A stretch of DNA of 64,000 nucleotides from Ianthella basta. Its lineage: Eukaryota > Porifera > Demospongiae > Verongiida > Ianthellidae. Location: contig OZ025875.1 in assembly GCA_964019415.1 (NCBI GenBank), positions 4,649,411-4,713,410 of the forward strand. The letters are read 5' to 3'. The notes below the pieces were generated by a model. It saw only the letters and a program-made list of their open reading frames with translations, ran no database searches and was not told where the DNA came from. Made by a program: the position numbers and the translations under genes. This document shows, in pieces, positions 54,362-64,000 of the stretch. How positions within the stretch are numbered: position 1 is the first letter of the stretch; every line of letters begins with the position of its first letter.

Positions 54362-55330
54362 ATGACACAGTGTGCAATTTGACCTGCAATTCTACACACA
54401 CACGCCGAGAGACAGAGAGGGAAAGTAGACAGAGAGCGTTAGCTAGAAATGTCTGTTGCAAATAAAGGAACATTTCAGCACGCATTACCTGCCCATAGTG
54501 TAACTTCAAATTCTTTCAAGAGTACAAACCTTTGCACACTTCAGTGCCAGGATTTTCTAAATTGTGTAGCACTGTTCCACTGTCTCAACAAACTCCACAA
54601 GGGTAGCTAGTTTCCAATCATTTACTATATAAGGCTTTTCTTAAACTAAAGCAAATTTAAGAAACCTCTTTGCACTGGTATATTCGATTCAATTCAATTC
54701 ATCAATATAGTGCACCATACTAGTTGGTACTAGGACACTCCTCAAACAAGGCAAACCAATTGTCAAACCACACTTAGATCTACTGACATCACATCAACTT
54801 GTGCAACATCTTTCTTCATTTTTGCCAAAACCTAAGAAGGCTCTTCTTTATAGAGATAGACTGACAACTGAAGTCCAACTAATTAGCATCACAGTTAATG
54901 ATGTCAGTAACTGTCACCAGTTTGCTCTTCAGCGCCCTATGTATCCTCATCAACTGCACCCAACAGTGTAGCCCGGTGCTCTCTCCAAACCAAAGTATAC
55001 AATCCCAGAGAGTCGTTATCGGTGTGACAGTCCCCCTTCAGTTCAGTTGAAATGTATGAAGTCTTTAAGGTGGTGTCTATGCCTGAGTTTGTCGATGCAT
55101 TCCATGACAATTGTATTGCTGAATTCCAGACCGTTCTGCGCTGGTATGGGATATGGTGTTAGATGGTGATGTTGGGTGCCCAGGTGGTGAACCTGAGAAA
55201 CGAGACCTAAGAGATGCAAGAGGGTTGCAGCATCTAAGACAAGAGATCATCTAGAAGAGCTAAGACAGAGAGCAATTGACAGAGACTCATTCAACGAAAT
55301 CATAGACACACTGTAGCAGATGGACAAAAG
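54362..55330. other. Downstream region without recognised features
   Basis: No gene or element identified. A small ATTCAATTCAATTCA patch lies near 54686-54700. Confidence 0.35.
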
Positions 55331-55994
55331 CAAAGGGGATAGTTGCCCATTCAAAATTCAGTACATGGCACAGTACAGTTTTAAACGCATTTTCTAATGC
55401 ACATTAGCAAGTGAAAGAGTCTTTTCCTCCCTATCTCTAATGCATTACTTTAAATGTTGCCAAAGACTTTCATGCATTACAGAAGAGAGGGGGGGGGGAT
55501 TGTCTCCCCATCTCTGGTGCATGGCTCTAAATGATCACAAACTATATTTCTCAAGCCGATTAGCCAAAGGGAGTCGTGCCCACTCAAACTCCGGATGACT
55601 CTCAATATTGCAAACAGGTTTTCTAGTTCCCATTAGCAAGGAGGGTCTTGCCCACAAAAAATTTTAGTGGGTGACTCCAAATGTTGCAGAAGACGTTTCT
55701 CATGCCCATTAGAGAGGGGGGGGGCGGCCATACCAACCCATACTCCTATGGGTGACTCCAAAGGATGCAAGCTACTTTTGAAGTCAAGTACTTGAGTTTG
55801 GCTGAGAAAGACTCCCCCTTGCATATCGGCTTTAGAAAAGTCGTGTGCAGCATTTGAAGTCAAACACTGCAGTTTGGAATAGTAAGACTCATTTTTTACT
55901 TACTTGCATGATAAAAGCTTTTGCAATATTCCGAGTCATTCACAGGAGTTTTGGTGGGTAAGAGTCCCCCATTGCTAATGGGCATTAGAAAGAC
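55331..55994. repeat. Approximately 80-bp satellite, left block with an orientation switch
   Basis: Up to about 55765 the units run as GTGACTCCAAATGTTGCAGA...CTCATGCCCATTAG. From about 55770 they run in the complement orientation (TTTGAAGTCAAGTACTTGAG, AAAGTCGTGTGCAGCATTTG). Units are strongly diverged. Confidence 0.7.
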
Positions 55995-56274
55995 GATCAC
56001 TGGTTGCCATCAATAGGGCTCCGGCCCACCAGCCTTCTGAAACACTTCGGTGTAGAAGGCTGGTAGGCGTAATATCTAGTGATTAGCCTTTGTTCAACTT
56101 AGTCCGGCCTGGCCGTTGCAGTGGCTTACTGCAATGAACCGACCTCTCAACAATCCCGCGCAAGTCACGCTCATGACTTTGCCTTCCCCATTAATATTCA
56201 CTCTTGTTGAAACCACAAGTGTTTCACTGGTGGCGAATACAAGAGTGACTAGTCATCCTGCATTCCATCAGTAC

Positions 56275-56319
56275 GCCACACCGATGAGCCCCAATCAGGG
56301 CGAACCAGCTGTCTGTAAC
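56275..56319 (+). ncRNA. Hammerhead ribozyme, array unit 1, core mutated
   Basis: Core reads CCGATGA instead of CTGATGA, and the 3' side of stem I reads TGTAAC instead of TGTGGC. Stem II and GTC are kept. Probably inactive. Confidence 0.75.
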
Positions 56320-56639
56320 TCTTCCTTTTTTGTAAAATGACTAGTAAAGGGGGAGGGCGATCACTGGTTGCCATCAATAGGGCTCCGGCCCCCCAGCCTT
56401 CTGAAACACTTCGGTGTAGAAGGCTGGTAGGCGTAATATCTAGTGATTAGCCTTTGTTCAACCTAGCCCGGCCTGGCCGTTGCAGTGGCTTACTGCAATG
56501 AACCGACCTCTCAACAATCCCGCGCAAGTCACGCTCATGACTTTGCCTTCCCCCATTAATATTCACTCTTGTTGAAACCACAAGTGTTTCACTGGTGGCG
56601 AATACAAGAGTGACTAGTCATCCTGCATTCCATCAGTAC

Positions 56640-56684
56640 GCCACACTGATGAGCCCCAATCAGGGCGAACCAGCTGTCTGTGGC
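56640..56684 (+). ncRNA. Hammerhead ribozyme, array unit 2
   Basis: GCCACA/TGTGGC stem I, CTGATGA, stem II GCCC/GGGC, GAAC in place of GAAA, stem III CAGCTG, and GTC with cleavage expected after 56678. Confidence 0.83.
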
Positions 56685-57003
56685 TCTTCCATCCTTGTAG
56701 GATGACTAGTGAAGGGGATGGGCGATCACTGGTTGCCATCAATAGGGCTCCGGCCCACCAGCCTTCTGAAACACTTCAGTGTAGAAGGCTGGTAGGCGTA
56801 ATATCTAGTGATTAGCCTTTGTTCAACCTAGCCCGGCCTGGCCGTTGCAGTGGCTTACTGCAATGAACCGGCCTCTCAACAATCCCGCGCAAGTCACGCT
56901 CATGATTTTGCCTTCCCCATTGATATTCACTCTTGTTGAAACCACAAGTGTTTCACTGGTGGCGAATACAAGAGTGACTAGTCATCCTGCATTCCATCAG
57001 TAC

Positions 57004-57048
57004 GCCACACTGATGAGCCCCAATCAGGGCGAAACAGCTGTCTGTGGC
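57004..57048 (+). ncRNA. Hammerhead ribozyme, array unit 3, fully canonical core
   Basis: Stem I 57004-57009 with 57043-57048 (GCCACA/TGTGGC); CTGATGA 57010-57016; stem II 57017-57020 with 57027-57030, loop CAATCA; GAAA 57031-57034; minimal stem III within CAGCTG; cleavage triplet GTC ending at 57042. All conserved core positions are present. Minimal stem III is the form known from metazoan retrozymes and Penelope-like elements, thought to cleave best as dimers or with stem I loop contacts. Confidence 0.92.
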
Positions 57049-57368
57049 TCTTCCATCTTTGTAGGATGACTAGTGAAGGGGAAGGGCGATCACTGGTTGC
57101 CATCAATAGGGCTCCGGCCCACCAGCTTCCTGAAACACTTCGGTGTAGAAGGCTGGTAGGCGTAATATCTAGTGATCAGCCTTTGTTCAACCTAGCCCGG
57201 CCTGGCCGTTGCAGTGGCTTACTGCAATGAACCGACCTCTCAACAATCCCGCGCAAGTCACGCTCATGACTTTACCTTCCCCCATTAATATTCACTCTTG
57301 TTGAAACCACAAGTGTTTCACTGGTGGCGAATACAAGAGTGACTAGTCATCCTGCATTCCATCAGTAC

Positions 57369-57413
57369 GCCACACTGATGAGCCCCAATCAGGGCGAACC
57401 AGCTGTCTGTGGC
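57369..57413 (+). ncRNA. Hammerhead ribozyme, array unit 4
   Basis: As unit 2: CTGATGA at 57375, GAAC in place of GAAA, stems I and II intact, cleavage expected after 57407. Confidence 0.83.
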
Positions 57414-57609
57414 TCTTCCATCTTTGTAGAATGACTAGTGAAGGGAAAGGGCGATCACTGGTTGCCATCAATAGGGCTCCGGCCCCCCAGCCTCCTGAAA
57501 CACTTTGGTGTAGAAGGCTGGTAGGCGTAATATCTAGTGATTAGCCTTTGTTCAACCTAGCCCGGCCTGGCCGTTGCAGTGGCTTACTGCAATGAACCGA
57601 CCTCTCAAC

Positions 57610-58371
57610 TTTCTTTTTGTCTATGACCATGCTAAAAATTTTGGAGTAATGCACTTGAGTTTGGGTAAAAAGACTCCCTTCTAACTCACTGGCATGATAT
57701 AAGTTGTTTGCAACATTTGAAGTCATGCACTTCAGACTAGGTAGGTAAGACTCCACCCTTACTAGTGAGCATGTGAAAAGTAGTTTGCACCGTTTGGATT
57801 CGTGCACTTGAGTTGCACTTGAATGGATAAGACTCCGCACAAGATTCTGGGAATGAGAAAAGTACTTAACAGCATTTGAAGTCATGCACTTAGATTTGAG
57901 TAGGTAAAACACCCTCCTTACTTACAGGCATGAGAAGAGAAGTATGCAACCTTTGGATTTATGTACTTGAGTTTGGCTGGGTAAGACTACACCCAAACTA
58001 ATGAGCATAAAAAAGTCGTGTGCAGCATTTGAAGTCATGCACTAAAGTTTGGCTAGGTAAGACTCCTTCTTTACTTACTGGCATGAGACAAGTAGTTTGC
58101 AACGATTGGAGTCATACCCTTGAGTTTTTCTAGGTAAGACTCCACCCTTGCTAATGGGCACGAGAAAAGTCGTTTGCAACATGTGAAGTCATGCGCTTCA
58201 GTTAGGGTGGGCGATACTTCTCCCTTTCTAATGATCAAGAGAAAAGTCGTTTGCAAAATTCAAAGTCATGCACTTGAGTATGGCTGAATTTGACTCTCCC
58301 CTTACTAATAAGCATTACAAAAGGCGTGTGCATCATTTAAAGAAATCCACTGGAATTTGGGTAGGTGGGTA
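57610..58371 (+). repeat. Approximately 80-bp satellite, second block
   Basis: Units of the form GGTAAGACTCCxCCCTTACTAATGxGCATGAGAAAAGTCGTTTGCAACATTTGAAGTCATGCACTTGAGTTTGGG (described here only by its order of words), same orientation as 55770-55994. Interrupted at 58372 by an inserted element. Confidence 0.8.
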
Positions 58372-59011
58372 TAGTCTCGCGAGCCCAGTACCTTTTATTC
58401 AGGTCTTGCTTAACCCACCCGCCCGAAGAATACTGTCTGGGAGTTAGCCTATCCAGAAGTTGTGCAGGCTCCCAACTTCGATTATCTATCGACGCCTTCT
58501 TATGGTGCGAAATTCGAAGTGTTACTAGCAATCAGCTTCGTCGGCTATTCTTCTCTGGCTTGATACTAATGGCGTTCCATACGTATGGTGGAGATGGAAC
58601 ACTGCTGCTTTTGTAAGCATCCTGCACTGAACAAGAAGCACTACCAGAGGCTTTTTGGCACAGCTATAACAATACACTGCGCGTCGCCATCGCTGACAAA
58701 CATAGAGTTTTTGGCAGGCCTGGAAGCCTTGGCCCTTGGGAGCCTGGAAGACGCTTTCTCACGAAGCAGTATCAATTGTAAAGACTGTCGCATAGTGCAG
58801 CAGCCACTCTATGAGCAATTGCTTCAATCCTTGCGCCTTTTTCGCACACCGCCATAACACGTAGGTTTGAACTTGACCCACAACAAAGAGGTGTTATGAA
58901 ACACCTAGTCCAGCGTTCCCACGGATATTACACAACAACAGTCGAGCTACCTCTCAGACCCTTTCTCGGGCCCTTGCGCGATACCGGAAAGGGTCTGGCC
59001 CAGCGAGACTA
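58372..59011. mobile_element. TIR element inserted in the satellite
   Basis: Ends TAGTCTCGCGAGCCCAGTAC and, inverted, TAGTCTCGCTGGGCCAGACC. 640 bp. The satellite resumes directly on both sides. It contains a 90-codon plus-strand frame (58585-58857). Superfamily not determined. Confidence 0.7.
58585..58857 (+). CDS. Cysteine-containing frame inside the inserted TIR element
   Basis: Ninety codons starting MVEMEHCCFCKHPALNKKHY and including RLFGTAITIHC and INCKDCRIVQQPLYEQLLQS. Spacing CCxxC...C...CxxC suggests a small zinc-binding domain, such as the N-terminal zinc finger of a transposase. No catalytic domain follows. Unrecognised otherwise. Confidence 0.4.
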   Translation: MVEMEHCCFCKHPALNKKHYQRLFGTAITIHCASPSLTNIEFLAGLEALALGSLEDAFSRSSINCKDCRIVQQPLYEQLLQSLRLFRTPP

Positions 59012-61790
59012 CTGTGGGTAAGACTCCGCAGTACTAATGAGCATGAGAAATGTCGTTTGCAATATTTGAAGTCGTGCACTTCAGTTTGGCTCGGTAAAAC
59101 TCTCCCTTGCTTATGAGCGTGAGAAAAGTCGTGTGTAGCATTTGAAGTCAAGTACTGCAGTTTGGGTAAGTAGGACTCTCTCCTTACTGCCATGAGAAAA
59201 ACTTGAGTTTGGGTGAGTAACACTATTTCCTTACTATAATATGAGCATGAGAAAGGTCGTTTGAAAGATTTAAAGCAATAGATTTGAGTTTGGTGGAGTA
59301 ATACTACCCACTTACATATAGACATGAGAAAGTTGTGTTCAGCATTTGAAGTCATGCACTGGAGTTTGAGTAGTTAAGGCTTTCTCCTTACTGGCAGGAG
59401 AAGAGTAGTTTGCATAATTTGGAGTTAGGCATGCACTTGATTTTTGGTGGGTAAGAATCCACCCTTACAGAGACTTTCCATGACGTTGCAGAAATTTTAG
59501 AAACCGATGACAGTCACGTAGATCAATCGCAAAGCCGGAGTCGCCAAATTCTGCCTACTGGTTGGCCCATGTGACTGTCTCACGGCTTGCCGATTTTTGG
59601 TGTACGTTGCTAAGATTTCGCAATCTCCTATACTATAGAACATTAGAAAGTTGTTTGCAAGATTTAAAGTTATGCACTTGAGTTTGGGTGGGTAAGGCTC
59701 CATCCTAACTTACTGGCATTAGGCGAGGAGTTTGTAATGGTTTGGGGTCATGCACTTTAGATTGGGTGGATAAGACTGCCCACTTACTAATGAGTCTGAC
59801 AAAAGTCGTTTGCAACATTTGAAGTAATGCACTTGTGTTTGCCTGTGTAAGACTCTCCCCTTGCTTATGGACACGAGAAAAATCTTGTGCAGCATTTGAA
59901 GTCAAGCATTGCATTTTGGATAGGTAAGTCTTCCTTCTTCCTTTCCGGAACGAAAAAAATGGTTTGCAATATTCAGAGTCATGCACAAGTTTGGTGGGTA
60001 AGACCCCCCCTTTGCTAATGTCCATGAGAGAAGTTGTTTGCATCATGTGAAGTCATGCACTTCAGTTTCGGTGGGCAATACTCCTCCTTGCCTATGTTCA
60101 TAAGAAAAGTAGTCTGTAACATTTTGAGTCACGGACTAGATTTAGGCAGAGTTAGACTCACCCTTGTTCATGGGCATTAAGAAACTTTGTTTGCAACTTT
60201 TGAAGTCGCGCACTTGAGTTTGAGTAAGTAACATTCTCTTCTTACTAACTGGCATGAGAAACGTCTTTTGCAACATTCAGAGTGTTGCACTTGAGTTTGG
60301 GCAGGTAAGACTGCCCCCTAACTAATGGGCCTTGGAAACGTCGTGTGCAGTCATGCATTTCAGTTTGTGTAAGTATTACTTTCACCTAACATGTACGAGA
60401 AGAGGAGTTTGCAACGTCTAAAGTCATGCACTGGAGTTTGAGAGTGTAAGACTCCCCTCTTGCTAACGAGCACGAGAAAAGTCGTTTTCAACATGTGAAG
60501 TCATGCAGTTCGGTTTGGGTTGGCTGAACTTTCCCCTTGCTAAAGGTTATTAGAAGAGTAGTTAAAAAAATTTGGAGTAATGCACTTAAGTTTTGGTAGG
60601 TAAGACTCCCTCCTTACTGCCAGGAGAGGAGGAGTTTACAAAGTTTGAAGTCATGCACTTGAGTTTGGGTAGGTAAGACTCTCTCCTAACTTAATGGCGA
60701 AAAGAAAGGCGATTGCAACATTTGTGATAATGCAATTGCATATGGGTGAATGAAAGACTCCACCCTTACTAATAATCATGAGAAACGTCGTTTGCAACAT
60801 GTGAAGTTATGCACTTTAGTTTTGCTGGGAAAAACTTCACCCTGCTAATGTGCACGAGAAAAGTCGTGTGCTGCATTTGGAGTCGAGCACATGAGTTTAT
60901 TTGCTATTGGTCATGAGAAATGCTGTTTCCAAATTTAGAGTCACAGACTAAATGTTGGGTGGGTTAGAATCTTCGTTGCTCCAGGGCATTATACTTGAGT
61001 TTAAGTGGGTAAGACTCCCCACTTGCTAATGAGAATGAGGTAAGTCGCATGCAACTTTTGAAGTTATGCACTAAAGTTTGGATGGGTAAGACTTTCCTTT
61101 TACTAATGAGCACGAGAAAGGCCGTTTTCAACAGTTGGAATCATGGCTTTAAGTTTGGGTGGGTTAGACCCCCCCCTTACTAATGATCATGAGAAACATG
61201 GTTAACAATTATTGAAGTCTTGCACTGGAGTTTGGTTGGATAAGACTCCCCCCTTGCTTATGTATGTGAGAAAAGTTGTGTGGAGTATTGAAGTCAATCA
61301 CTTGAGATTGAATAGGAAAGATTTTCTTTTTACTGACATGAGAAGAAAAGTTTGCAATGTTTGGAGTCATGCACTTGAGTTTGGCTTGCTTATTGGTATG
61401 AGGTAAGTCGCTTGCAACATTTGTAGTCAATCACTTGATTTTGAGTAGGTATGACTCCCACTTGCTTGTTTGCATGGGAAAAGTCGTTGGAGTCATGCAC
61501 TGAAGTTTGGGTGGGCAAGACGCCCCCATTGCTAATGGTCGTGAGAAAAGTAGTTTATAACAATTGGAGTTACAAACTGGAATTTGAGTGGGTTAACTTT
61601 CTCCTTACTTACTGGCATGAGAAAAGTTGTTTGCAAGATTTCTAGTTATGCACGTCGTTTGCAAAATTTGTGAAAATGAGTCAAGCACTTGAGTTGGGGT
61701 AGGTAAGACGCCCTTCTAATTTACTGCCATGAGAAAAGACGTCTGCAACATTTGGAGTAATGCATTTAATTTTAAGTAGGCATGTGCAGT
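59012..61790 (+). repeat. Approximately 80-bp satellite, main block
   Basis: About 34 diverged units in one orientation, recognised by recurring GAGAAAAGTCGTTTGCAACA, AAGTCATGCACTTGAGTTTG and GGTAAGACTCC words. A short non-satellite patch (about 59480-59640, with AACCGATGACAGTCACGTAG) interrupts it. No coding function. Confidence 0.85.
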
Positions 61791-62365
61791 ACGAATGTAA
61801 TAAATGTTGCAAACGACTTTTCACATGCCAATTGACAAGGGGTTAGTCTTACCCCAAATGTTGTAAAGACTTTCCCCCTATTAATTAGCAAGGGAGTAGC
61901 CATGCTCACCCAAACTCAAGTGCATGGCTCCACATGCTGCTAACGACTTTCCTCGATCTATAAGCAATGGGGGTCTTACCTACCCAAACCCAAGTGCACG
62001 AATATTTAGTCTAGTCTTTCCCACCTAAACTCAAGTACATGACTACAAATGTTTCAAATGACTTTACTCATGCCAGTAAGGCAGGAGTCTTACCTGACCA
62101 AACTCAAGTGCTTGACTCCAAATGCTGCACACGACTTTTCTCGTGCTCATTATTAAGGGAGAAGTCTTACCCAACTAAACAACTGCATGAATCCAAATGT
62201 TGAAAATAACATTTCTCATGCTCATTATTGAGGAGTCTTGCCCACCCAAGATTGATTCTCCCCTACCAAACACAAGTGCCTGATTTTAAATGTTGCAATT
62301 TACGTTTCTAATGCAAATGAGCATGTGAAAGTCTAACCAACCTATAATTTGGTTTGAGACTCTAA
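61791..62365 (-). repeat. Same satellite, inverted orientation
   Basis: From about 61800 the units read as the complement (AATGTTGCAAACGACTTTTC, GTCTTACCxACCCAAACTCAAGTGCATGA-type). The switch point is within about 61780-61810. Confidence 0.82.
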
Positions 62366-62939
62366 TACCCCTTTCACACGAACTATTATTCCGGATTCAA
62401 GAACCGAATTTGCATCCGGTTTGTGTTCACACGGACGATTTACGCTGCTAGTGAACGGTTAATTTCCGGCGTTGGAAGAGTTACTTTTAATCCAGGTGTC
62501 GTTTTGGCTGCGCGCAAGAAGGAGGAGGCGGTGAGCATGAGGAAGACGGACAATGGCAGTACAGAACACACTCTATGCGGTAGTGGGGTTGCAGCGGCAA
62601 ATGCTGGTCTGCGCAAGTTTAGCGAGTGCGCGACGCCTCTTTCAAGGTACGAGAGTGAACAGTTTAATGTGGGTTGAGCACAGGAACGCAGCATTCTTTC
62701 AAAATATTGTTCCTGGTTGGAGTGATAACGACTTCAGTCGTGCAACATTTTGCTAAACGCTATATAACGTGTGTTAACGCAATCAACCCCCGGATTCACC
62801 GTATAATGCGGATTTAAAACTACCTCGCCAGCAGGTGTTTAACTCGGATTCGGATCCGTTATTTGATCGCCGTGTGAATGCGGAAACCCACAATTATTCG
62901 GGTTTCAATGGAGATTAACCGGTCCCTGTGAAAGGGGTT
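62366..62939. mobile_element. PIF/Harbinger-type deletion derivative with TAA target duplication
   Basis: Ends TACCCCTTTCACA and, inverted, AACCCCTTTCACA. Flanked by TAA at 62363-62365 and 62940-62942, the 3-bp target typical of PIF/Harbinger. The inside keeps a 67-codon frame (62553-62756) ending WVEHRNAAFFQNIVPGWSDN and DFSRATFC, which resembles the region just before the DDE core of Harbinger transposases. The rest of the gene is gone. Confidence 0.7.
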
Positions 62940-64000
62940 TAAATGTTGCAAGCTACTACTCTGATGCCTATTAGCAAGGGAGGAGTGCATGACTCCACAT
63001 GTAAAAGACCATTCTCATGTCCATTAGCTTGGAGGATCCTTACCCAATCAGACGCAATTGCACAAATCTTTAATCTTAGTCTTATCCACCCAAACTCAAG
63101 TGCATGAATTCGAATGTTGCACCGACTTTTCTCATTCTCTTTATTAAGAGAAGATTCTTGCCCACCCAAATTCTTGTGCATAACTCCAAATGTTGCAAAT
63201 GACGTTTCTTATGCCAGAATGTAAGGGGGGAGCCTCACCTATTCACACTGAAGTGTTTGACTTTAAATGTTGCAATCGAAGTTTGTAATGCGTATGAGCA
63301 AGGGAGATTCTAACCAACTCAAAATTCAGTTCATGACTCCAAATGTTACAAGCTACTTTTCTCATGCCCAATAGCGAGGAGGGAATCTTGCCCACACAAA
63401 CTCAAGTGCACGAATCTTTAGTCTTGGTCTAACTAATTCAAACTCTAGTGCTCTACTCCAAATGCTGTACACGACTTCTCTCGTGCACATTGCCAAGTGC
63501 GGAGTAAAATTCAAACTCAAGTACTCGACTTCAAATGTTGAAAAGAAGTTTCCACTGCCCATGAGCAAGGGAAAGTGTAACCCACTAAGAGCTATGTTGC
63601 AAACAATTTTTCTCAAGCCAGTAAACAAGGGGTGAATCTTACCCACCGAACCTCAAGTGCTGCACATAACGTTTCTTATACCCATTAACAAGGAATATTT
63701 ACCCACCCAAACTCCAGTGCACAAGTCCAAATATTGTAAACGACTTTCCTCATGCCAATAAGCAAGAGGGGGAGTCTTATCCACTCGAACTCAAGTGCAT
63801 GACTTCAAATTTGCAAACGACTTTAATCATGCTATTTATAAAGGAGAAAATTCTACACACCCAAACTGCAGTGTATGACTCAAATGTTGCAAACGACTTA
63901 TCTCGTGCCCTTTTGCAAGGAAATAATCTTAACCATCAAAACTTTAGTGCATTACTTGCAATGCTGCAAGCAACCTTTTTCATGCCCATTTGTAAAGGGT
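62940..64000 (-). repeat. Satellite continuing to the window end, inverted orientation
   Basis: Complement-orientation units as at 61791-62365 (CAAACTCAAGTGCATGA, AATGTTGCAAACGAC, CTCATGCCxATTAGCAAG). The array continues past the window. Confidence 0.82.

Larger units (their letters stand above)
55995..57609 (+). mobile_element. Tandem retrozyme-type array: 364-365 bp units with hammerhead ribozymes
   Basis: 1615 bp, about 4.4 units. Hammerhead cores start at 56281, 56646, 57010 and 57375 (spacings 365, 364, 365). Each unit includes CGATCACTGGTTGCCATCAA, a CTTCGGTGTAGAAGGCTGG hairpin region, CCTAGCCCGGCCTGGCCG, CATTAATATTCACTCTTGTT and the ribozyme. Units differ at only a few percent by eye. 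No protein is encoded; 74-codon frames across the ribozyme (56116-56340 and 56845-57069) are incidental. The array interrupts the 80-bp satellite. Metazoan retrozymes, as known, are small tandem repeats of this form giving circular RNAs. Confidence 0.88.

Noticed and set aside
56116-57069. Two 74-codon frames that are nearly identical in the hammerhead array
   Set aside because: They are read-throughs of the repeat unit across the ribozyme and differ between units; the repeat is non-coding.
59012-61790. Regularly spaced repeats as a CRISPR array
   Set aside because: Units are diverged throughout with no constant repeat plus unique spacers, no cas genes, and the context is animal DNA. It is a satellite.

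Overview
The window is animal nuclear DNA from an invertebrate with a repeat-rich genome. The exact lineage cannot be read from the sequence; a sponge or another early-branching animal is one possibility. Evidence for an animal is a spliced host gene whose exons spell a protein alignable, from memory, with human AP5B1 (beta subunit of the AP-5 adaptor complex), together with Ty3/gypsy, LINE, Penelope-like, PIF/Harbinger and piggyBac-like elements and hammerhead-ribozyme repeats of the kind called metazoan retrozymes. No bacterial-style genes, rRNA, tRNA or CRISPR array were seen.

Layout. 1-440: a possible first exon of an unknown minus-strand gene. 448-53146: the plus-strand AP5B1 gene, with at least 23 exons (about 2.27 kb coding in 52.7 kb); its N-terminal exons are not in the window. 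The introns carry almost everything else: a broken gypsy element (about 1.9-5.5 kb), LINE pieces (7.5, 11-14, 19.4, 20.1, 45.6-47.4, 49.4 and 50.7 kb), terminal-inverted-repeat elements (8.7, 10.6, 17.0, 28 and 48.8 kb), a PIF/Harbinger element (18.1-19.35 kb) with a deleted relative (32.3 kb), a large foldback (25.9-26.9 kb), a second gypsy element (29.1-32.1 kb), three Penelope-like pieces (32.8, 38.0 and 42.3 kb) and several dispersed repeat families. 53.2-64 kb: downstream of the gene, a diverged satellite of about 80 bp that changes orientation several times and is interrupted by a hammerhead tandem array (55995-57609) and two short DNA transposons.

The main discovery candidate is the hammerhead system. 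A 364-365 bp tandem repeat carries in each unit a type I hammerhead ribozyme with a minimal stem III. One copy (57004-57048) has a fully canonical core. Two solo copies (41031-41295 and 53278-53700) are each flanked by a 13-bp direct repeat, and each is built as an inverted half joined to a direct half. The Penelope-like piece at 32.8-33.4 kb has the same inverted-plus-direct shape, and all three Penelope-like ends carry degenerate hammerhead-like cores. This suggests, as inference, that the small ribozyme repeats are spread by Penelope-type machinery.

How the parts fit: AP5B1 is the only clear host gene and its reading frame is kept across nearly all inferred junctions, so it looks intact despite the intron load. 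Two junctions (exon 2 to 3, and exon 18 to 19) are not phase-consistent and may hide a different donor or a missed exon.
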